From Actinomycetota bacterium (lineage in GTDB: Bacteria > Actinomycetota > Thermoleophilia > Solirubrobacterales > Solirubrobacteraceae): a DNA stretch of 16,254 bases. The translations under genes were made by a program, and so were the position numbers. The stretch covers positions 1 through 16,254 of the forward strand of contig SYBY01000024.1 of the NCBI GenBank assembly GCA_005788585.1. Direction: 5' to 3'. How positions within the stretch are numbered: position 1 is the stretch's first letter; the number at the start of each line of letters is the position of its first letter. The notes beneath the pieces are model-generated. The model was not told the origin of the DNA, did no database searches, and saw only the letters and a program-made list of their open reading frames with translations. Positions 13,570 through 16,254 of this stretch are shown here, piece after piece.

Positions 13570-13929
13570 ATGCTCCCGCCCATGGACGAGAACGCTGCGA
13601 CGCGCATGGCGGTGTCGGTCGGCATCGCGACCGGCGTCATCGGCGCCGTGCTGCTCGTGGCTCCCCGCCGCGTCGGGGAGATGGCGGGCGTCGACGACGA
13701 CACGCTGCTGCGCGCGATGGGCATCGCCGACCTGACGCTCGTCCCCGGGCTGCTGGCCGGGCGCCGGCGCTGGCCGTGGATGGCCGCGCGTGCCTGCCTG
13801 AACCTCGCGATGGCCGCGCGGCTGGCGCAGGAGTCCGCTCCGCAGGCCCGGGCGGTCGCGGCCGCCCTCGTCGGCGTCACGGCGGTGGACGGGCGGGCCG
13901 CGGCCGTGCTCCGCGCGGGCGGCGCCTGA
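13570..13929 (+). CDS. Small multi-pass membrane protein, unknown function
   Basis: 119 aa from ATG 13570, or 115 aa from ATG 13582 (MDENAATRMAV). Hydrophobic stretches at about 13-31 (MAVSVGIATGVIGAVLLVA), ~50-63, ~70-86 and ~92-106 suggest three or four short membrane helices. A motif-like core RAMGIADLTLVPGLLAGRR lies between them. I do not recognise the family with certainty. It is divergent from arsR with only 25 bp between the start codons, so the palindromic operator probably controls it too. The NTF2-like gene follows after 5 bp. Confidence 0.7.
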   Translation: MLPPMDENAATRMAVSVGIATGVIGAVLLVAPRRVGEMAGVDDDTLLRAMGIADLTLVPGLLAGRRRWPWMAARACLNLAMAARLAQESAPQARAVAAALVGVTAVDGRAAAVLRAGGA

Positions 13930-13934
13930 CTTCC

Positions 13935-14171
13935 GTGGCCGACCAGGTCCCCGCCGTCGGCAACGTGCTCGCGACGATCGAGCGGCGCGACTGGGACCGG
14001 CTGCGCGCCCTGCTGCACCCCGACGTGCACTGGACGACAGCCATCGAGGAGCACCTGCACGGCCCGGACGCGGTCGTCACCCTGCTGCAGCACGACCCAC
14101 CACCCGCGCCCCCGGCGTACCACGAGCTGCGCGACGGGCTGGTCGTGCGCTGGATCGACACCCCGGGCTGA
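13935..14171 (+). CDS. NTF2/SnoaL-like small protein
   Basis: 78 aa from GTG 13935, beginning 5 bp after the stop of the membrane protein gene. The pattern VLATIERRDWDRLRALLHPDVHW is typical of the first helices and strand of SnoaL/NTF2-like proteins, followed by HLHGPDAVVTLL. At 78 residues it is shorter than the usual 110-140; the later strands of the fold are reduced to ELRDGLVVRWIDTPG. That reduced C-terminal part is typical of short stand-alone members or may reflect loss. No catalytic function can be assigned. It faces the convergent reductase gene across 29 bp. Confidence 0.72.
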   Translation: MADQVPAVGNVLATIERRDWDRLRALLHPDVHWTTAIEEHLHGPDAVVTLLQHDPPPAPPAYHELRDGLVVRWIDTPG

Positions 14172-14200
14172 CCCCTCTCGGCGTGCAGCAGGCGGTTTCC

Positions 14201-14803
14201 TCATCCGCCGACGCGGTACGTGATGTGCGTCGCCGCCGCCGAACCGCTCGTCGCAAGCACCTCGAGCCTCACGTCGGGGCCCACGCCCGCGAACAGCCGC
14301 GCGCCGTCGCCCAGCACGACCGGGGCGATGTGCAGCACCAGCTCGTCGATCACGCCCGCCGCGAGGTACTGGTTCACGCACGACGCGCCGCCGGCGATCA
14401 TCACATCGCGGTCGCCCGCGGCCTCGCGCGCCGACGCCAGCGCGGCCTCGATCCCGTCGGTGACGAAGAAGAACGTCGTGCCGCCGTCCATCTCCACGGG
14501 ATCGCGCGGGTGGTGTGTCAGCACGAACACGGGACAGTGGTACGGCGGGTCGTCACCCCACCAGCCGCGCCAGTCGCCCGACCACGGGCCATGGCCGCCC
14601 CCGAACATGTTGCGACCCATGATGTAGGCGCCGACCCCGTCGAGCATCGAGTCGGCGAGCGCCCGGTCGACCTCCTCGGCCGACTGGAACATCCAGTGGT
14701 GCAGCGCCTCGCCGCCAACGCCGAGGGGTTCGTCGAGGCTCTGGTCCGGCCCGGCGACGAAGCCGTCGGCGGACATGGTGATCTGGCAGGTGACGCGGGT
14801 CAT
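14201..14803 (-). CDS. RibD C-terminal / DHFR-family reductase (third in window)
   Basis: 200 aa from ATG 14803. It shows TCQITMSADGFVAGPDQSL, GAYIMGRNMFGGGHGPW, PVFVLTHHPRDPVEM, FFFVTDGIEAALASAREAAG, VMIAGGASCVNQYLAAGVID and LHIAPVVLGDGARLF, the ordered motifs of the DHFR-like RibD-C family. It is of a different subgroup from the tandem pair at 7259-8367 (GRNMF rather than GRRLYE), so it is not a recent duplicate. An NAD(P)H-dependent reductase with unknown substrate is likely. It lies 41 bp downstream of the membrane protein gene and may be co-transcribed with it. No ribosome site is obvious before the ATG. Confidence 0.87.
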   Translation of the reverse strand: MTRVTCQITMSADGFVAGPDQSLDEPLGVGGEALHHWMFQSAEEVDRALADSMLDGVGAYIMGRNMFGGGHGPWSGDWRGWWGDDPPYHCPVFVLTHHPRDPVEMDGGTTFFFVTDGIEAALASAREAAGDRDVMIAGGASCVNQYLAAGVIDELVLHIAPVVLGDGARLFAGVGPDVRLEVLATSGSAAATHITYRVGG

Positions 14804-14844
14804 GCACAGACAGACCGGCGCGCCGCCCGGAACTCATCGCGGCG

Positions 14845-16254
14845 CTACACGGCGGGCTGGACCGGCACGCGCGACCGCGGGGTGGGGGTGCTCGGCGCCG
14901 TCGAGGGGGACGGCGCAGCCCGAGGGGGAGTGGGCGCGCAACCGAGCCGGACCAGACTCCACCCTGCGAGTCCGAGCAGGCTCAGCACGGCGCCGAGCAC
15001 GATGAGCTGCGCGGCGAGCGTCGCGCCCGCGGGCACGTCCTCCTTGGCTTCGCGCTGCAGCAGTTGCTTCTCCACGACGAGCGGCCGGGTGAACGCCGCC
15101 GGTGCGGCGACCTCATCGGCAGGAATTGCCTCGTCGCGGGGAAGGAAGACGGGCATGCCGGCCATGGTCGTCCCGCGGTGCAGGCGGATGGACGACTTCC
15201 ACGTGCCGTGGACCGGCATCGCGGCGGTCTGCCAGACGTCGGGTGCGATCTCGCGCAGCTCGTCGGTGCGCAGCGGCTCGCCGCCCTGGTAGGAGATCGA
15301 CCGCAGCCAGTCGGCGTCGCGAGCGGCCTCGGGGGGATCGAAGCGGACGGTCGCGACGACCTCGCGGTTCGGCGCGGGGCGGACGTCCTCGAGCGTCACG
15401 CTGACCTGGGCGGGCGGCGCGTCGGTCGGCCGTAGCCCGGCGAGCACGACGCCGATGACCGCCACCGCCGCCACCGCGGAGAGCTGGAATCCCCGCGACC
15501 CGATCAGCGACGTCTCCTGGCGCAGCCCCGCGGCGATGAACACGCCCAGCAGCCCGCTGGCCGCCGCCACCGGCAGCGATACCGCGATCGCCGCCGGCAG
15601 GATGTGGGCCGGCCACGCGATCGGCATCCACACCTGCGACCACCCGAACTCGGCGAGGACCCCGACGGACCCCACCAGCGCGCCCGCGACCAGGCCGAAG
15701 GCGACGGGCCGGCGGCGCGCGCCGACCGTGACCGCGGCGAGCTCGACGAGCCCGGCCTCCACGAGGTACGGCGGGAAGTGCGCCACCGACTGGCCGAAGA
15801 CCGGGCCGACGATGACGGTGTACGCAGACCGCGCCGTGAGGTAGAACCCGAGCGCCCACACGAGCGCCACCCGGCCGCCGACGATGCGCGTCACGACCAG
15901 GGCCAGCGCCGCGGCGCCCGCGATGATCACCGGGTGGTAGAGCAGGCGGAACTGCGGGACGCCGTAGTCGAACTCGCCCTGGAAGATGGTCAGGCCGAGC
16001 AGGAAGCCGCCGCCCGCGAGGCCCGCCTGGACCTCGGGGCGCGCCAGCACGCGCAGGGGCGCGAGGAGGGCGGGCGCAGCGGGCCGAGGCGACGCCTGCG
16101 CGCCATACCGCGCGGACCGCTCGGCCCGCATCGCCAGCCGCCCCTCGCGGAGCAGGATCATGAGCCCGAGGACGCTGACGACCGGGCCGACCATCATCCA
16201 CAGGTGGGTCGTGCCCCAGAGCGTCACGTCCTGGCCGAAGAGCCGGTGAGACAG
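14845..16254 (-). CDS. Multi-pass membrane protein with extracytoplasmic domain, 5' end outside window
   Basis: The frame is open to the right edge, giving at least 469 residues. A GTG at 16227 exists, but the nine codons before it (LSHRLFGQD) read as protein, so the real start is probably beyond the window. Counting from GTG 16227, about eight membrane helices fall between 10 and 264 (for example 66-82, 98-114, 118-140, 174-192, 248-264). A beta-rich extracytoplasmic region of ~150 residues follows (VSVTLEDVRPAPNREVVATV, VHGTWKSSIRLHRG). The last helix lies at ~416-436, then a Pro/Thr/Ser-rich tail. I do not recognise the family. The architecture recalls membrane proteins with a FixH- or YtkA-like outer domain, but this is a guess. 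Confidence 0.75.
   Translation of the reverse strand: MSHRLFGQDVTLWGTTHLWMMVGPVVSVLGLMILLREGRLAMRAERSARYGAQASPRPAAPALLAPLRVLARPEVQAGLAGGGFLLGLTIFQGEFDYGVPQFRLLYHPVIIAGAAALALVVTRIVGGRVALVWALGFYLTARSAYTVIVGPVFGQSVAHFPPYLVEAGLVELAAVTVGARRRPVAFGLVAGALVGSVGVLAEFGWSQVWMPIAWPAHILPAAIAVSLPVAAASGLLGVFIAAGLRQETSLIGSRGFQLSAVAAVAVIGVVLAGLRPTDAPPAQVSVTLEDVRPAPNREVVATVRFDPPEAARDADWLRSISYQGGEPLRTDELREIAPDVWQTAAMPVHGTWKSSIRLHRGTTMAGMPVFLPRDEAIPADEVAAPAAFTRPLVVEKQLLQREAKEDVPAGATLAAQLIVLGAVLSLLGLAGWSLVRLGCAPTPPRAAPSPSTAPSTPTPRSRVPVQPAV

Noticed and set aside
1..16254. CRISPR arrays, rRNA, complete tRNA genes, riboswitches
   Set aside because: No regularly spaced repeats, rRNA-like sequence, tRNA cloverleaf (apart from the tmRNA half) or recognisable riboswitch motif was seen by eye.

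Overview
The window looks like a chromosomal piece of a high-GC actinobacterium. ATG/GTG starts, strong G/C preference at third codon positions, chains of 4-bp gene overlaps and the protein types all fit. A soil lineage such as Solirubrobacterales (Thermoleophilia) is plausible, but this is inference and no rRNA is present to confirm it.

Left region (1-1761): the window opens inside a tmRNA (ssrA) gene, whose 3' third, including a pseudoknot, T-arm and CCA end, is visible. A strong hairpin follows. Then comes a complete IS3-family insertion sequence (about 314-1665) with 14-bp perfect outer inverted repeats. Its orfB is intact, but its orfA carries an apparent one-base frameshift. The 3' end of ssrA is a classic integration site for genomic islands. 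No integrase or second attachment copy is visible here.

Defence-like region (1762-6253, plus strand): four genes with visibly lower GC than the flanks. They are a DUF4365/PD-(D/E)XK-like nuclease, an S-4TM putative pore-forming effector, a SMODS CD-NTase (cyclic oligonucleotide synthase) and a TPR plus LA2681-type HEPN putative RNase. The S-4TM and CD-NTase genes overlap by 4 bp, and the HEPN gene starts 8 bp later. This is a CBASS-like anti-phage module: the CD-NTase would make a nucleotide signal that opens the membrane effector. The HEPN RNase and the nuclease would be additional arms. This is the most interesting part of the window.

Right region (6254-16254): very GC-rich chromosomal genes, mostly on the minus strand. 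A class I methyltransferase diverges from two tandem RibD-C/DHFR-like reductases, with a 15-bp perfect inverted repeat between them. A TetR - GT1 glycosyltransferase - ABC1 kinase group follows, with a striking 33-bp dyad at the tetR start. Next is a tightly overlapped operon: ArsR - DUF899 - 43-aa membrane peptide - SRPBCC/AHSA1. It is divergent from a small membrane protein and an NTF2-like protein, and a palindromic operator candidate covers the arsR start codon. The window closes with a third RibD-C/DHFR-like protein and a multi-spanning membrane protein that runs off the right edge.
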